Source of the DNA: Nephromyces sp. MM_2019
Lineage: Eukaryota; Apicomplexa; Aconoidasida; Nephromycida
DNA length: 49,030 bases
Direction: 5' to 3'
NCBI GenBank assembly: GCA_015657535.1
Contig: JADHZB010000947.1
Coordinates: 1,309 to 50,338, forward strand
The notes under the pieces are model-generated. The model searched no databases and was not told the origin of the DNA. It was given only the letters and a program-made list of their open reading frames with translations. The translations under genes and the position numbers were made by a program. Of this stretch, positions 46,809-49,030 are shown in pieces; positions within the stretch are counted from its first letter, which is position 1; the number at the start of each line of letters is the position of its first letter.

Positions 46809-49030
46809 GTTTTCCTGTGATGTTGGCCCAAAGCTCAGCAGAGCAGCTGCTTTTCAAGCTTCTCTTCATGCTGATCTTCGCTTCTTCACATCGTCTTCAA
46901 GCCGCTTTTCTCCCTTTATCATTCAAACTTTTCCACAGTTTACTAGAAGCACCTCCTCCCACCTCTCTAGTCGCTGTAAAACCTCCATCTTGGCTACTTT
47001 CCTGCGAAAAAATGCCTTTGCTACTCATAAAAACATCCAAGAAACAGGAAAACACACAAAAGCATCCACACAAAACGACACACAAAAGAATGTGAAGACA
47101 CTTTCAGCGTCCAGTGAAGATGAGTGGATGACGAAGTTGAGAAAAAAACAAGAAGAGGGAAGATTTCAGTCAAATCCGTGGTTTTCTACGCCTTCTGCTG
47201 CTTGGGAATCAAATAGCAGAGTTGATGAGGGCAGCGTGAAGAGCTATTTTCATCAAATCTTCAAGAAAAATCTACTTTTTTTGAATAAATCGCAGAAATC
47301 TTGGAGTGTGGAGGGGAAGAAGAGGAAGAAGGAGGGAGGGGAATCTAGCGATGCTGATGCTGATTTTAGTAATCAAAAAATGACGGCGGAGGTGAATTTT
47401 CGAGGTTTTTTATATGTATGTGTATGTGTGTGTTAGTATGTGTTATTGTGTGTGTGTGGGTTTGTGTGTGTTTTTGTATCAAGCACTATTTTCTGCTTAT
47501 ATTCTTGTTTGTGTGCATTTCTTTGTCTTTAAGCACTATTGTGCATGTGGTTCCTTTTCATTCTTTGGCGTGTATTCTTGTGCCTACGTGTGTGTGCTAT
47601 TTGGTGTATATATGCTGTGGCTGTGTACGTTGTGCTCTTGTAAACAATTAAAGGTACTTGGGTTTCTCTGTTTCTTTGCTTAAGCTGATTGCCTTCCTAG
47701 TTTAATCCGCAAAAGGTTCTGGTGCACACACACACACACACACACATATTTAAACATCAAAAAACCACCTATGTACACTCATATCAACATCCACACACAC
47801 GCATCCACACGCGCCCACCCACTCTGAAACATGCACACACACGCCCACACCGGCCCGCACTCGTCCACTCCCACACACAAATACTCACAAATACCTAGCG
47901 ACCCACCCACACACACACACATATACCCCTATCTTTTCTTCAAGGCAATCAAGCAAGCAGAACTAAAGAAGTTTTTCTACTATCCAGCTAGCAGAAGTTG
48001 GCCTTACCTAACTATCTCCCTCATCTTAGGAACCTTGGGAATACACGGATTTCTCTGCTTTAGCGTTTATCAGCTGCAGCAGATACGCTCTACTGTTGAG
48101 CTGAAAGAGCAGATAAGTGAGATATCTAGATTCCTAGACTTTTCGACTTTGTACACAGACGAAGCTAGCCTTAAAAACCCTCTAGATTATGCGAAAATAT
48201 TGATAATTTCACTGCTTCTACTTCCTCTTGATGATTCTTCTTCCTCTTGGATAGCGTATGCTACAAAGCTCTCCCTCTTCTTCTTCTCTGGAGCGTTTCT
48301 TGAGAGGCTTTGGGGAAAAATCTACTTCTTCTTCTTCTATTTAGCTTCCTCCATCATTTCTAATGTTTCGGTGTTTTCTCTGCTGAAAAGAAGCGCAAAA
48401 GAGGAGGTTTTGGTAGAAGGAGGGGGCTTTGATGGCTTGAGAGGAGATGTGGATATGCAGGGGGTAGTTGATGGTGTGATTGGAAGAGGTGAGCTTGGGT
48501 GTTGGGGGGTTATGAGGGGGGGCTTGGGCAGGTATTAGGGGGCTATTAGGGGGTGTGTTAAGGCTTCAATTCATTGTGTACTATTGGCTGCAGTTTCTTG
48601 TGTGTCAATATCATGAGCTATCATAAACTTCTCTGTTTAAGCAGCCAATTCACATCTCATTGGCCTCTACTCGGTTTCGCTACTTCAGGCTTCCCTTTTT
48701 CTGGCACAACAGGAGGTTTAGTGGCGTGTGCGGCTATGTGTGCATTTTTCTATACTAACTGTGCTATATGGAGAGATATACCCATTGGCTGTCGCTTCCT
48801 TATATCACCTGTGCTAGTCTTTATGGGTATGGGAGCGATGGATTGGCTGCGCTTCTGCTGGGAAAAAGGAGAAGAGTCGCTAGGCAGGAAGCGGGAAAGT
48901 TTCAAAAAGCGGGAAATTGGGGATGAAGATGTTTTTAACATGAAGATGAAGGAGGAGAAGATGAAGGCTGAGAGATCTTCTACTGAGGTGGGTATATCTT
49001 CTGCTGGGGGGGTATATCTTCGGTTGGGGG
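46809..49030 (+). CDS. PARL-like mitochondrial rhomboid-fold protein (incomplete at both ends)
   Basis: Exon pieces: open frame 46809-47391 (GAG|GTGAAT), 47945-48488 (G|GTGAGC) and 48689-48987 (GAG|GTGGGT); phases agree. No in-frame ATG opens the first piece, so an upstream start exon is probably missing. The N-terminal 80 residues are rich in Ser, Thr and Arg and poor in acidic residues, like a mitochondrial presequence. The second exon starts AIKQAELKKFFYYPASRSW and has several membrane segments. One reads FFFSGAFLERLWGKIYFFFF, then YLASSIISNVSVF, matching the G-x-x-LE-x-x-x-G pattern and the next helix of PARL-type rhomboids. The third exon has FPFSGTTGGLVACAAM at the catalytic-serine position (usual GASGAIxG) and a later helix PVLVFMGMGAMDWL. 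The catalytic histidine would lie beyond the window. PARL enzymes cleave proteins in the mitochondrial inner membrane. Activity here is uncertain. Confidence 0.7.
47410..47480. repeat. GT-rich tract near the 5' end of the rhomboid intron
   Basis: Imperfect (TG)n starting about 20 nt after the donor of intron 47392-47944. Confidence 0.85.
47723..47932. repeat. CA-rich tracts near the 3' end of the rhomboid intron
   Basis: A perfect (CA)n run at about 47723-47746 and a longer CACACA/CCCA array at about 47788-47925. The array ends about 20 nt before the acceptor of the same intron. Confidence 0.85.

Noticed and set aside
46544..47095. 183-codon plus frame as the rhomboid N-terminus
   Set aside because: It starts in the GT repeat and ends at 47095 in a frame that does not reach the donor at 47391. 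The frame that does lead into the next exon is a different one.

Overview
This is a eukaryotic nuclear fragment, AT-rich and full of introns, most likely from an apicomplexan or a close alveolate relative. The strongest clue to lineage is a minus-strand gene (30200-36771) for a secreted protein with an LCCL domain, a PA14-like module and LamG-like modules. That architecture is typical of the apicomplexan LAP/CCp family and fits best with CCp5/LAP3 or its paralogue FNPA/LAP5. The real genes are split into many short exons with GT-AG introns, so few show up as long open frames. I rebuilt them by matching reading frame and intron phase across splice sites.

Layout. 1-8655: no supported gene; purine-rich DNA with a (C4A6)-like array, CA microsatellites and a 33-bp tandem repeat. 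8656-9173: a possible 81-residue gene (weak). 10800-14778 (+): seven-exon ALYREF/Yra1-type mRNA export adaptor, 234 residues, with a 62-bp tandem repeat in one intron. 17632-19805 (+): four-exon gene resembling proteasome assembly chaperone 3, 151 residues. 19806-25473: no supported gene. 25474-30062 (+): about 1,091-residue unrecognised protein. 30200-36771 (-): LCCL/PA14/LamG secreted protein, about 27 exons, converging on the previous gene. 37539-38305 (-): unrecognised small multi-exon gene on the same strand. About 39440-42217 (+): RNA-binding protein with a quasi-RRM of the hnRNP H/ESRP type; only its last three exons are secure. 42218-46808: GT/CA-rich microsatellites and a 25-bp G-rich minisatellite. 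46809-end (+): rhomboid-fold protein resembling mitochondrial PARL, cut off by the window edge.

The genes do not form a pathway. Two are RNA-binding (export adaptor, quasi-RRM protein), one serves proteasome assembly, one is probably a mitochondrial membrane protein, and one is a secreted multi-adhesive protein of the kind apicomplexans use in sexual and sporogonic stages. All homology calls come from motif reading without database searches. Exon borders rest on splice consensus and phase agreement, not on transcripts.
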